Shown piece by piece: positions 12,309 through 24,852 of a stretch of DNA of 64,000 bases. The DNA lies in NCBI RefSeq assembly GCF_963259705.1, contig NC_081850.1, positions 38,339,167 to 38,403,166 on the forward strand, in the 5' to 3' direction. The position numbers were made by a program, and so were the translations under genes. The DNA comes from Myotis daubentonii. Taxonomy: Eukaryota; Chordata; Mammalia; Chiroptera; Vespertilionidae. Each line of letters begins with the position of its first letter. The stretch's first letter is position 1. A model generated the notes under the pieces. That model saw nothing but the letters and a program-made list of their open reading frames with translations. It did no database searches and had not been told where the DNA came from.

Positions 12309-12670
12309 ATCTATTACCCTTTGAGACAGCATGAAGGGATCTGGATAGTATCATGCGAAGTGAAGTAAGTCAGTCAGAGAAAGACAAGTATCATATGATT
12401 GCACTCATATGTGGAATCTAAGAAACAAAATAAACTGATAAACAGAGTGGATGGATCCAGAGACTCGAAGCATGGAACAGAGTGCGGAATCTCAGAGGGA
12501 AGGTAGGGGAGGGTGAGTGGGTGGGAGATAATCAACCAAAGACCTTGTATGCATATATGCATAACCTATGGACAGACAATAGGATGCTGAAGGCCTGTGG
12601 TGGGGGGGAGGGGAACGCAGGGGCGGGCTGGAGGGGGTCAATGGGGGAAAGGAGAAAAAATAAAAATTAA
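12309..12670 (+). mobile_element. Sense 3' half of the same twin-primed L1
   Basis: It runs from ccctttgagacagcatgaag through the 3' UTR to an A-rich end (gagaaaaaataaaaatta). It matches the L1 ends at 1568 and 55053. Confidence 0.85.
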
Positions 12671-12689
12671 GGGATTTTCCTGCCCCCAC

Positions 12690-13265
12690 ACATGCATATC
12701 CTTTCCCATTATCAACATCCCCTAACAGAGTGGTACAGTTGTTACAGTTGTTGAACCTAAACTAACACATCATAATCACCCAAAGTCTATAGTGAGTTCG
12801 CTCTTGGTAGTGTTCATTCTGCAGGTTTTGACAAATGTATAGTGATATGTATTCACCATTATATTATCATACAGAATAGCTTCAATGCTCTAAAAATCTT
12901 CTGTGCTCTGCCTATTCATCCCTCTATCCTTCCTAACCCCCGATCTTTTTACTGTCTCTTTGCCATTTCTAGAAGGACATATAGTTGAAAGGCTATACTA
13001 TGTGGCCTTTTCATATTGGCTTCTTTCACTTAGCAATGTACATTTAAGCTTCCTCCATGCGTTTTTATGGCTTGATAGCTCATTTCTAGTACAAATATTC
13101 CATTGTCTGCATATACCACAGTTTACTTATCTATTCACCTACTGAAGGAAATTTTGATTGCTTCCAAGTTTTGGCAGTTATGGTACAGAACTGCTATAAA
13201 AATCTATGTGCAGGTTTTTGTGTTTACATTAAGTTTTTGAATCCTTTTGGCAAATACCAAGAAGC
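12690..13265 (-). mobile_element. Old antisense L1 3' region
   Basis: The segments aaatgtatagtgatatgtat, ttcatattggcttctttcac and gtgcaggtttttgtg follow the antisense L1M 3' pattern. It is heavily diverged. Confidence 0.6.
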
Positions 13266-13288
13266 TTAATTGGTAGGTTGCATGCTTT

Positions 13289-13310
13289 TTTTTTTTTTTT
13301 TTTTTTTTTT
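13289..13310 (+). repeat. Poly(T) run
   Basis: About 22 T residues, probably the tail of an antisense retroelement that is otherwise not recognisable. Confidence 0.85.
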
Positions 13311-13329
13311 AGTACAACTGTACAATTAT

Positions 13330-14110
13330 TCAACACAGCTTTCCAGAATTTCTACTTCATTCCTTTTAAAATATCTCTGGATATCCTCTATTTTGTGATA
13401 CATAGTTCTCATTTTCATTCAGTTTTTCAAACATGGTCCTTAGCTCTTTGTACATATTTAAAATCACTGTTTTAAAGTCTATTCTATCCCATTTGTCTAT
13501 CTATTCTTATAACAAACCAACTTGATTACTACACTTTTATTGAAAACCACCTTTCAAGATTGTTTTGGTTATTTTAAATCCTTTTCACTTCCATATAAAT
13601 TTTATAGTTTATCAATTTCACTGAAATCGTGATTATGTTGACTATATATCAATTTGGGAGAAATAAAACAAGCACCCATGGCTTAGTTCAAGAAGAGAAC
13701 CCTGACAGCATCCCAGAAGCTCTGTCTTGTGCCCATCCTTAATCATGGTGTCATTTCTCAACTAGATGCAGCCACTGTCCGGATCTTTACAATAATCATG
13801 TTCTTGCTTTCTTCATAGATTTTACCATTTTTAAAACTTTACATGAACGACATCATATATAGGTATATATGTGTTTATTTTCCTCAAAGAATTTTTTTCA
13901 CTGTATTTAGAATTCTATAATGGCAGTTACACAATTCTAGCACACTGAATGTATCATTCTCACTGTCTTCTAATTTTAAATGTTGCTTACAAGAAGTCAG
14001 CTATTGGTTTAATGTCCTTTATCTCCAGTTACTTTTAAGACTTTTTCTATTGGTATTATGCAATTTCAGTAGAAACTTTGATTATATCTAGTATTTTTTC
14101 CAACATTTTT
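13330..14110 (-). mobile_element. Possible old antisense L1 relic
   Basis: Phrases such as tccatataaattttatagtt and aagattgttttggttatttt resemble antisense L1 ORF2. The boundaries and continuity are uncertain. Confidence 0.35.
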
Positions 14111-14226
14111 AGTTGTATTCAGTAGGTGTGTTGGTCATGACATATTGGAAATGGGAATTTAAAAATTTAAAATTAGAATTTTACTTTACATAGTCCTCTA
14201 TAAATTGCTTTAAAAACTAATTTGCA

Positions 14227-14462
14227 CCCTAGTCAGTTTTGCTCATTGGATAGAGCATCGGCCTGCAGACCAAAAGGTCCCAGGTTCAATTCCGGTCAAG
14301 GGCATTGGATTGCAGGCTCCTCCCCAGCATAGGCCCTGGTTGGGGCTCCTGCAGGAGGCAACCAATCAATGTGTTTCTCTCACATTGATGTTTCTCTCTG
14401 TCTTTCCCTCTCTCTAAAAACTCAATGGAAAAATATCCACAGGTGAGGATTAAAAAATAAAT
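14227..14462 (+). mobile_element. Ves-type SINE, long-tail form
   Basis: The sense copy starts ccctagtcagttttgctcat, has the B box ggttcaattcc and a tail of atatccacaggtgaggatta. The duplication aaaaa(c/t)taatttgc is on both sides. Confidence 0.9.
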
Positions 14463-14479
14463 AAAAATTAATTTGCTTT

Positions 14480-15770
14480 TTACATGTACTTATATATATT
14501 GTTTTTATGACTTCATAGTATATCATTGTAGGAAAATTCCAATTTACCAAATCTCTTATTTTGATTTTTATTCCTATAAATGCTACACAAACTGCTTTAA
14601 AGTTTTTCTTTACATGGAATAACGTAAGACACATATGAGGTCAATGCCACAAGTTAGGTGTCCCCACTCACAAACAAAAGAGAACTGGTGATGAACTTTT
14701 CTTCAGGGGACCTTCCTAGATGGTAGGATTACAAAATTTCCTTGAAAATAAAACAAATGGGGTGACTGATGCTGCACTAATCCCATTTATTTACCCCCTT
14801 CAGATGTTCTCAACAGCGTGTCTAGGGAGATCACTGGCAATTTAAGAAATATGAGACTGTAAAAATATGATGGATGGCCATTTCAGCCCAGTTAGCTCCC
14901 CTATACTGAAAGCAGACTGTAATTACTGTGAGAGGTATATAAGAAATTGAATACAAAATTTTTTATATCATCAGAGGATTCTAATCAAAGTGTAAATTCA
15001 AAAATATTATTTGTCTGTTGTTCGTATAATTAAGGTAAAAAATTCTTCCTGCCAGCTAGGAATCTATGAAATGATACTACAGACATTATTGCTTCTATTT
15101 TCAACTTCTAGTTTGACACAAGACACATATAATGATACTGTACTTTTCATAAAAAGACAGCATACTGTAACTTCAAATGAAGTTGGTGCCCAACCTAGCC
15201 ATTTTTAGAGTGGGAGAATATAGGTGCCATGCCATTAAAAAGAAAAAAAAAGAAAAAAAAAAAGGCATCAAAAGAAAAACCTGAGCTTCCAACATGAGGA
15301 AAGTGGCACTAACTGTAGACAACTGCTAACTGGCCAGTGCATCATCCTGCCTCTGTTATTACTGTTTATCTTTCATTTTAGGAAACATCCCATTTCCTAG
15401 AGAAGCTTTGACTAATATTAATTGTAGTCAAGTGTCTTATATAATCTGGTTACTATCAAGACTGTCTTTAGTAAGGTAGTTCCCTTTCCTCGAGTATCAA
15501 AGCAAAAACATAGTGGTTTTAAACATTGTTTGTGGTACTCTGAGATGATGCAAAATACATTCTATATCCTGTTTCCTACCAAAAACAGATGCAGATAATA
15601 GTAGTGCATTATTTGTAACATAATCGTAAATAATCATGGGACAAAGTTATAAAAGGTCTTTCCCACAAAACATCCTTTTAAAACATTTAAAATCTGAATA
15701 AATGTCAACTTTATCAAATACTTTTCAGTCTCTTCATGTAGTCTACCACCTAAGTAACTCTGAATGCTGT
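14480..15770. other. Unique intergenic sequence
   Basis: AT-rich, with an A-rich run at 15238-15264. I recognise no gene or transposon in it. Confidence 0.4.
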
Positions 15771-15776
15771 GTATAT

Positions 15777-15906
15777 AGGGTGTCCCAATAAAGTATACAC
15801 AAAGTTTGAACAATTATAAAGGCATTGTTTATTAAACTATATTTCATTTTCAAAATTGAGCTATCAGCTGTAATAAAGTGTGTAGACATTTTTTGGGGAA
15901 CACCCT
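15777..15906. mobile_element. Tc1/mariner-type MITE
   Basis: The imperfect terminal inverted repeats are agggtgtcccaataaagtat and the complement of cattttttggggaacaccct, set in TA-rich flanks. The 130-bp length means an internally deleted copy without transposase. Confidence 0.7.
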
Positions 15907-16010
15907 GTGTATAGAAGTGAGACTACAGATTAAAAATACATGGGGTAGAACACTAAAATAACTAACTCATTCCCTGCTAGTAACTTCATTTGAAATATTG
16001 AAAAAGCATA

Positions 16011-17495
16011 TCTACACTAATAAAAGAGAAACATGGTAATTGGCGTATGACCGCTACCCTTCCTGTTGGCTAATCAGGGCAATATGCAAATTAACTGTCA
16101 GCCAAGATGGCAGCCGGCAGCCAGGCAGCTTGAAGCGAACAGTAGGCTTGCTTGCTTCAGTGACGGAGGAAACCAACGTTCCCCGCCGGCTGCTGCAGGC
16201 CTCTGAGCCGGCAGTTTGAAACATTGTAACAAATATAGAAGCTAAACAAAACCTCAGCCGGCTGGGATCTCAGAGCTGGAGTAGATACAGAGTTTCGAGA
16301 ACCGAAACAAACCAGATACCTGCTTTCAGGAGCGGAGGCCTAAGAGCTGGAGCCTCAGAGCTAAAGCTGGCCCAGAATAAAAAATAAAAAAGAGAAAAAG
16401 GAGCAGTTGGGAGCTTCAGTCCCAGCCTGAAAATAGCCCTCAGCCCCTCACCCAGACTGGCCAGGCACCCCAGTGGGGAACCCCACCCTGAAGGGTGTGT
16501 GACCAGCTGCAAACAGCCATCATCCCCTCATCCAGGCTGGCCAGGCACCCCAGTGGGGACCCCCACCCTGCTCCAGGACACCCTTCAGGGCAAACCAGCC
16601 GGCCCCCACCCATGCACCAGGCCTCTACCCTATATAGTAAACGGGTAATATGCCTCCCAGCACCGGAATCAGCGGAGCTGAGAGGCCTCCCAGCACCGGG
16701 ATCAGCGTGACAGGGGGCAGCGCCCAAACCCCCTGATCGCCCTGCGGCTCTGTGTGTGACAGGGGGCGGGGCCACAACCTCCCTATTGGCCTTGCTCTGT
16801 TCGTGACAGGTGAAGGCACCCCAACCCCCTGATCAGCCCTGCTCTGTGGGTGATAGAGGGCAGCACCCCAACACCTCCCCCCAACCCACGGGCCCTGCTC
16901 TGTGTGTGATGGGGTAGAGCCATAACCTCCCCATCGGCCCTGCCCTGAGTGTGACAGTGGCAGCGCCCCAACCCCCTGATCTGCCCTGCTCTGTGTGTGA
17001 CAGGGGGCGGTGTGCCAACTCCCCTATCCACCCTGCTCTGTGAGTGACAGGGGGGAGCTCCCCAACCCCCTGATGGGCCCTGCTCTGTGCATGACAGGGG
17101 GCAGCGCCCCAACCCCGATTGGCCCTGCTCTGTGCGTGACAGGGGGTGGCGCCACAACCTCCCCATCGACTCTGCCTTGAGTGTGACAGGGGGCAGTGCC
17201 CCAACCCCCCAATCGGCCCTACCCTGAGTGTGACTGAGGGTGGCATCGCAACCTCCCAATCCACCCTGCTCTGTGCATGACAGGGGGCGGCGCCCCAACT
17301 CCCCAATCGGCCCTGCTCTGAGCCCAATCAGGGGCTGCACCTAGGGATTGGGCCTGCCCTCTGCCACCCGGGAGCAGGCCTAAGCCAGCAGGTCGTTATC
17401 TCCCAAGGGGTCCCAGACTGCGAGAGGGCACAGGCCAGGCTGAGGGACCCCCCCTCCCCCCCGAGCGCACAAATTTTTGTGCACCGGGCCTCTAA
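16011..17495 (+). mobile_element. HeliBat-type Helitron with internal minisatellite
   Basis: It begins TCTACACTAATAAAAGAG after A16010 and ends with the hairpin gcacaaatttttgtgc followed by accgggcctctaa before T17496. The GC-rich interior resembles the copies at 36919, 39051 and 62923. No Rep/helicase is encoded, and the long minus-strand ORFs come from the tandem repeat. Confidence 0.9.
16705..17325 (+). repeat. Minisatellite of about 47 bp inside the Helitron
   Basis: About 13 imperfect units, each with a G-rich block, cgccccaacccc and ccctgctctgtg. Unit spacing is 44-52 bp. Two minus-strand frames stay open across it (185 and 164 codons) only because the unit lacks stops in those frames. 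Confidence 0.85.
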
Positions 17496-17608
17496 TTATA
17501 ACGACTTGCATAAGTCAATTAGTCACTGTTAATGCACTCTAAAAACGGTGACAAATTTTCTAACTTGCCTTTGACATTTCTGTTATATCGTAGACACAAA
17601 TGACATTT

Positions 17609-17614
17609 TTTATT
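17609..17614 (-). promoter_or_regulatory. Candidate distal polyadenylation signal for PTAR1
   Basis: AATAAA is read on the minus strand (tttatt on plus) in the context AGAATAAAAAATGTC, followed within about 25 nt by TTTGTGTC. It is the last strong hexamer before the Helitron at 16011-17495. Use of the site is inferred from position only. Confidence 0.3.
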
Positions 17615-18401
17615 CTTTCTGCAAATGTTGGTAATGAACTCGCTGGTCACTTAGACAACAGCTCAGAGCCCTCCCCACTCCACCATCACAGCAGTTCCAC
17701 AGGACAGGCTGGTGGACGGGAGTGGAGTTTAAACCACCACTGCAAGTAACAATAAAATCACACAACACTCATTTCAGGAGATGAGAAGTTTACTTAGAAA
17801 CTGCAAACATTTAGCAAAGATAAGACATAAACACTATTTTCCATATTCTACAGAAATACAGTAATGTATAGCTTGGTACATGGTGATCACATGATAAAAA
17901 CAAATCTAATAGAAAAAAAAGGTTCATTCTACTTTTCTGCCATTTATCACAACTTAATAAGTATACTAGTAAGTACTAGAAGACAGCTGCATAGGAAGAT
18001 CAGAATCCTAGGGCTGTTTGTTAATACACATTATTGTATTGTAAGAATAATATAAAAATAAAATAGGTACAGATATACAATTAACATGCAATTTAAGCCA
18101 ATATTTTGAAGAAACAGGACAGAATTTAGTGAACACATTGAAAAATGTGTTATTGATAACGTGTTGTTATAAGTAGCATATCATGGTATTTTACATGGCA
18201 TGGAATTTCTTCCTCCTTATGTAATGCTTGGCAAACTGAAACAGGGCAAGTCTACTTCTAGAACAAATATAAAATGATGAAGGAAAATGAGTGGATAATT
18301 GTATTAGATACTTTTCTAAATATACTAAATAAAGTACCAAAATTTCATGCCTACCTTACCATCTCCCCATTTAAAATAAAGTCATACTTTGTACCCTATG
18401 A

Positions 18402-18669
18402 GTCTGCCCTGTCCAATATAGTAGCCCTTAGCCACATGCGGCTATTGGAGCACTTGAAATGTAGCTAGTCAGAACTGAGATGCACTATGAGTACAAATGC
18501 TGAATTCAAAAAAAAAAAAGGTAAAATATCTCAGTAATTTTGTATATTGATTACATACTTACATGATAACGTGCTTAATATATTGGACTAAATAAAAATA
18601 TTAATTTCACCTTTTAAAAAATTAAAAATTACATATGTGGCTCACGTTTATTTCTATTGGACAGAGCTG
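18402..18669. mobile_element. Ancient hAT-type relic in the probable 3' UTR
   Basis: The ends are gccctgtccaatata and tctattggacagagc, with an inner gccacatgcggcta. It is the same family, in the opposite orientation, as the relic at 43405-43590. I cannot give the exact family name with certainty. Confidence 0.6.
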
Positions 18670-21391
18670 ATGTAGGCAATATCTAATTATGACATTAGCC
18701 TTAGAACTTAGCATACTTTAAACACTGTGGAGTACCGACTCCCAGAACACATAAGCACCCTCTGCACACACATTACTGCAGAATTTATTTTTATCCTTCT
18801 GCAAGGTATACAGTTCAAGTGTAAGAATAATTCATAAAACAACCTTAAAAGTGTCAATTATTATATGGTGAGAACTGAAGGAAATTCCATGACTTTTTTA
18901 GAGGGTGGAGAAGGGCAGATTTTCTTAAACATAAGTGCAATCAGAATGAAGACAATTAGTATCTTCGGGAAAATTAGCCAAACATTTATTTAATGCCCAG
19001 GATCTGACCTTGCACCACAGATCCTATATGTAACTTGTCTATTTAACCATAACCTGTAACAGAATCTTAACACAATATTGACTGCACCTTATACTCCATT
19101 TTTGGAAAAAATATTCAAGCAATGTAAAATTAATATGCATGGTGAATGCTAATAGCAGAATATAGTATCTGAGAACTATCCCCTTAAAGTCTCTCAGTGT
19201 TTAAGCAACTGCCTAGTGTTCGAGAGACTTGCATTTAAAAAAATTTAGAAGCTAACAAAAAAAAATCATTGACCTTTCATCATTTTCTTCTTTCATTTTT
19301 TAGTTTTTATAATTGAATATATAAATATTTGGCATACTTATAATACCTCAACTTTTATTCTGTCCAACTTAAAAACAAGTTAATCTAGTGCACATTCCAT
19401 TACTCCCCTAGGAACAACACACACCAAAACACAACACTGCCTGTGCTCACCCCAGTCAGAAGCCAGCCTCACAGTCATGCAGCAGGAACCTCTTCGGGAG
19501 CCGATACCCAATTACAACTATGCTACACACTCTGCTCCTCACAGCTCAGGCTGGAATGTTTGTTTAAATCTGTTTCTAATTTCCACTGGAATTACAGAGC
19601 ATTCCAAAAATGCTCTGAAAGCCACAATGAGCAGATTCTGAAGCTACTCTATCATTCATAAAAATGTCTCCCTTATTTTAAAGATGTTCTGAGAAAAGCA
19701 GCAAGCAATTATTTAATATCTTACCATTACCACTTTTAAGATATTGGAAAGCAACCAAGATTTAGGGAGAAATAAGCAGAATCTAAACCTGGTAATACTG
19801 GATATACCAACATAGACGCTGCCTGCAGAAGACTACAGCAGTTCTCTCTAGAGTTCAGCAGCCCACGAAGACAACTGCATTTATTCTTGTGCTTTGCACA
19901 AACAACTACTTAAACTTTTCACATCCCCTAACTTCAGACCAATGTACATGAACAATAGTTTCATTACGTTACTAACGCCAACTTAAATAAGCCTGAAAAT
20001 TCATGTCCAATGATGTAATTTTTCAGTTTCAAACATATATTACTCTACAAATATACTCAGTGAAAGATGACAACAGTCTCCTTTCTGAAAGCTGTTCTTT
20101 TGATAGATCAATAAATGACTATTTATCGAGCACCTATGATGACTGCACTGTTTACTCTCATTCTTTAACCAATAAGAAAAAAAGACCTGCTCCAAATGCC
20201 AGATGACATTTGTGAGGGAGGATAATGTATGAGCACTTTTTATAGAATGCTGTATGAGTCAACATCTGGACGTGAAAAATTGTTCATCCCTATGACATTA
20301 AGAAACCTCAAATTTATTATTGATTACTTTATAAAGACAAAAACAGCCATCTGAAGTATGGTGCATAGTACTTTGAGGAAAATGACTGCTATACATAAAA
20401 TTAAGGCTGATTCCCTAATGATATGGAAGAAAAGCCAGAAAATCATGGTTTGTGAGCAACCAAAGACTTAATAGCATGTACACTAATATCTGATTAATTC
20501 TGGCAAATGGGTACTTGTGTGAGGGTCCCAACTTTGCTTGAGAGGGTTGGTCTAATAAAAAAAAAGTCTTTAAACAGGAGCACTGTAAGCAAATATGAAA
20601 ACAAAAATCCTTAGATAAAATTCTTTGTAAAACCACGATATAAATTCAAGTTCCAAATCTCATTTAAATGTACATACATATATATGTATACACACATACA
20701 CATATGCTTTCAAAGTACCTAAGTTTCATTTGCAATCTTTGCCTTGCATGTTTGAACCTGATTATGTATCTTATGCACTTTATTTCTCCTAAAACTAAAA
20801 ATATGGACAATGGTGAGAAGACAGAGATAAGCTAGTTTCAATTTTCTGGCCTTTAACAATTCTGACCTGTTGTATTCCTACAAGGTACAGAGTACTATGC
20901 AATGTACTGAACATGTACAGGGTCAGCACAAAAACACTCTTTTAGGGAACCTGAAGTTTTAAGAAGCAAAATAGTTGTCAGTTAGTTTGAAAACAGTAAT
21001 CGTTTCCTTCAATAGGATTTTCAAAAACTGAAAAGGTCCACTGAAACACCCCTACCTCTGTCAAACATGAAAAATAATTGTTTCCAGAGAAGACACGTGA
21101 GAACATTCATAATAGAGCCATAGGGACTGAAGCAGCATGATGAACAATGAGGCAGTCACGAAGCATCTATGTGCTACTGCACTGGTAGTGGTTCATAAAA
21201 AATACTATGTACACTAAAATTTCAAGAAGTAGTAATATATCTAGTATATTTTTGCCTTTTCTTTTTTGCCACTGAATATAAAATTTTGTCCTAAATTTAC
21301 TAAATCTTCTACACCCTGAGGAATAATAATAGACTAATTAAAAAAAATGCCAGGGTTAGTTTTGTGGACCATATTATTGCCCCAAAGCACA

Positions 21392-21394
<3 letters not shown>

Positions 21395-21453
<59 letters not shown>
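21395..21453 (+). repeat. (TA)n microsatellite
   Basis: An uninterrupted 59-bp TA run within the probable PTAR1 3' UTR. It could form a long AU hairpin in RNA. Confidence 0.98.
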
Positions 21454-21456
<3 letters not shown>

Positions 21457-21502
21457 ATATTCTTGGAAGCACAAGGTTTCATGAGCAGACGAAGCTGCTG
21501 CT

Positions 21503-21503
21503 T

Positions 21504-21526
<23 letters not shown>
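21503..21526 (+). repeat. (CT)n run followed by poly(T)
   Basis: A perfect CT dinucleotide run followed by Ts. Confidence 0.9.
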
Positions 21527-21534
<8 letters not shown>

Positions 21535-21930
21535 TCCTAGCAAAGAGTTTGGTTTTACAGTGTTAACATGGCCTGGAAAGTTGGGAGCCAAAGGCTTCCC
21601 TGACCACAGATCCCAACAGACACAATGGTTTTCTGTCTCAACTATGAACATGACAGATACTACTGGAATATGTTATTCAACAGTCCTCTGAAAAGCACTT
21701 TGGAATCCTTAGCTATCTATTTTTATAAAACTACAATTAAAAATTATTTGCTATTTTGAAATACGGAATTCCCATCCCTCCCCTTTCCATACCCAAAGTA
21801 CATAAAATGCCACAATTGAAATTTCATCTCAGTATTTGCTTCTTTTCCTCTGATATCTGAAAGGATAAAGTTCCCATTTATTTTCCTTTCAACTATCTTA
21901 ACATAGGCCTGGATTTGGGGGGTAATTCTT

Positions 21931-22156
21931 TTTTTTTTTTTTTTAATATATTTTATTGATTTTTTACAGAGAGGAAGGGAAAGAGATAGAGAGTCAGAAA
22001 CATCGATGAGAGAGAAACATCGATCAGCCGCCTCCTGCACATCTCCCACTGGGGATATGCCCGCAACCCAGGCACACGCCCTTGACCAGAATCGAACCTG
22101 GGACCCTTCAGTCTGCAGGCCGACGCTCTATCCACTGAGCCAAACCGGTTTCGGCA
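21931..22156 (-). mobile_element. Ves-type SINE in the probable 3' UTR
   Basis: Antisense on plus, hence sense relative to PTAR1. The duplication ggggggtaattctt is present on both sides, marking a young insertion. Confidence 0.92.
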
Positions 22157-23127
22157 TGGGGGGTAATTCTTAAAAGTTCTTAAAGTGAGACCAAAGATTC
22201 ATTTAGGACAATCATACTGCATTTCTTTCAGCGGAGGGAGCCAGTTTCCCTTTGAACACAGGCTGTGTGGGTTCCAGGCTGATGTTTCATTATGCACATA
22301 CCATACTTTAAATGTGATGCCTTCAACCCCCCCAGAAGAATGATTCTTCTTGGTAGGGTGCTTAAACATGGTAACTAATGAAATGCAAACGAAATCATAA
22401 CATCTGCTCATATCAGTATCTCATTAGATAAAATACTCCATGGGAACCATGCCTAGCAATTGGAATGAGTCACAATCAACAGTTTGATAAAACTTCTGTT
22501 CTCTGTTTTCTACCTAAACATTAGACTTAAATATAATCTTGCTCCCCACAAAAGTAAGAAAGGCACTCAGATTAACACAGTATGTATAGTTATTTTTTAA
22601 AAGACACTGTGTGACATTAAGTAGAATTCTCAGGGCTGATTTTTCCTGCTTACTGCCTTCATCACACTGAATTTGCCTAAGATCCCTGGGCCTCAATGCA
22701 CTTCATTAAACAGGAGCCCGGGACAGAGTTCACCCAAGCACGGGAAGCAGCGGCACGTCTGTAAAGTGACAGCATTTGCAATGGTTCTATTTGAGAAATT
22801 TATTCAGAAGACAAAATGGTCAGTTGTTACAATGCTGTTCAAATTTTCTAGCATAATTTAAATACTTAAGTTTTAAAATTCAATTTTCTAGTAACAAAAT
22901 AACTGTAAGCTTACAAAAGCTTTATAGGAAAAAAAGATTATATGTTATTTCCTTTGTTAACTGAATCTTTAGCATCTTTTGTAATTCAGGGAACTGAAGT
23001 TGAGACAGATTATTGTACAAGTGGTAGTTGCATTCCCAAATTGTACTTAGCGCCTGTGTCAGATACCATCTGTGTTATATAAAATTACTAGACTGATAAC
23101 TTGTTCTCAACAATATTTAAAGTTCTC

Positions 23128-23130
<3 letters not shown>

Positions 23131-23178
<48 letters not shown>
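23131..23178 (+). repeat. (AC)n microsatellite with adjoining TG run
   Basis: 24 AC units followed by tcag and then tgtgtgtg (23181-23190), so the end can fold back on itself. Confidence 0.97.
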
Positions 23179-23180
<2 letters not shown>

Positions 23181-24640
23181 AGTGTGTGTGTCTCAACAAG
23201 CATGAGCTGATATGACCTGAATATATCTACTAAATGACACAGGTCTACCCCCATATATGCTTTCTTACAAAATGCCACATACAAATCCAAGAACTTGTGT
23301 TTCCACATCTTGTTACATAAGCCCTTATCTGAAAATTTAAGTGGCTTTTAGTGACATTCTGTATACATTTAGTCCTATTAATCATGAAGCCTTTAACTTA
23401 AAATTAGAACCGTACCATAAGAATAAGAAATATGACTGAAAGTCTGTGTCCATAGTTTCCAAAAAGGTAATAAAATGCTAAAACCTAGAAAAGAAAAAGG
23501 GAATACGAAGTATCAAATCCTTAAATTTAAAAAATGACTTACAGAGGTTTAAGAAATATCTAAAAGGTCCACAGTTCAAGTTTGGGAGGGGGAAAGGAGA
23601 AGTACAAAATGACTATCCATTCACTGGTACAGATCAACAAGTCTTTAAAATTAGAGAATTTCTTCAGATGCCCCTCAGTGGCTCTGGCTGTACTGGTAAG
23701 ATTTTTCTGCAACATCATAACAGAAAATAGTGTTCTTAATGCAAGCAGGCTTCATTAGTCCTATGATTTTTTAATATGTATTAAACTACAATTAATTGGT
23801 AATTACAGAACTATACTTCTTGGATGTATAAACAAAGCAGCTGTATAAAATTAACTTATTCAACATGCAATAGCTCCACTGAACAATCATGAAGCTAGAA
23901 TATATCATCCATTCACAGCCCATTGCTTTAATTCATTAATTTCTCAATCATAACTCACCCTATCACTCATGATCAATCTTTCCCCTCTTCAAACAGTTAA
24001 TCACTCATTAATTGAATACATATTTATCAAACCTTCACAATGTGCAAGTAGAATTTGAAAACACCATATTATCAAAATAGGTATATTAAAAAAAAGGTGG
24101 GTTAGTGGTGGTGATGAAGATCTTGACAATCTTATTGCTTTTTGCATGTCAGTAGTATACATGATCCACAGGATGTACTACGGCCTACTATTCTTCCAGT
24201 AAAAGTTTGATGAAGTGTATGTCAACCTAAACCATCTTTTAACAATGACATATTTATACAAAGTGAAGAATAACAAATCCCAAAAAATAGACACATCCTT
24301 TCCACTGAATGAGCTCATTCAGTCAAAAAGATATTATGCTACAGCTAGTGAGTTTAGGTGTCGACCATTTAGGAAAAAAAATACAACCATATAGGACAAT
24401 ACCAGGTTTTTCTGTGAATGAACACTTAAAAATAAAATTTTTAGAAACAGCACACAAAAGTCATACAAACAGTACCCTCTGAATGTTTGTATTTTCACTC
24501 CTACTTAAAACTTTATTAGGAAGACGAGAGACCAAGATATTAAAGGACTGCATGGCTTCAGAAAGGGGTGGGTTAAGAGACTTAGATGAAGACAGTTAAC
24601 AAGATGAGCAAGATACTCTGTGAAAGGTATAAAAAATGTG

Positions 24641-24852
24641 GCCCAGCCAGTGTGGCTCAGTGGTTGAATGTCAACCTTAGAACCAGGAGGTCATGGTTCA
24701 GTTGCCGGTCAGGGCACATGCCCAGGTTGCATTGCTAGATTATCAGTAGGGGGTATGCAGGAGGCAGCCAATGATTCTCTCTCATCATTGATGTTTCTAT
24801 CTCTCTCTTCCTCTCCCTTTCCTCTCTGAAATCAATAAAAATATATATTTTT
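24641..24852 (+). mobile_element. SINE in the probable 3' UTR
   Basis: Sense copy starting gcccagccagtgtggctcag, with a CT-rich middle and the tail aatcaataaaaatatata. The duplication (a)aatgtgg is short, and the body is somewhat diverged. Confidence 0.85.

Noticed and set aside
16783..17340. 185-codon minus-strand ORF (and the overlapping 164-codon one)
   Set aside because: Both run entirely through the Helitron minisatellite. The same short peptide motif repeats with the DNA unit, so they are by-products of the array.
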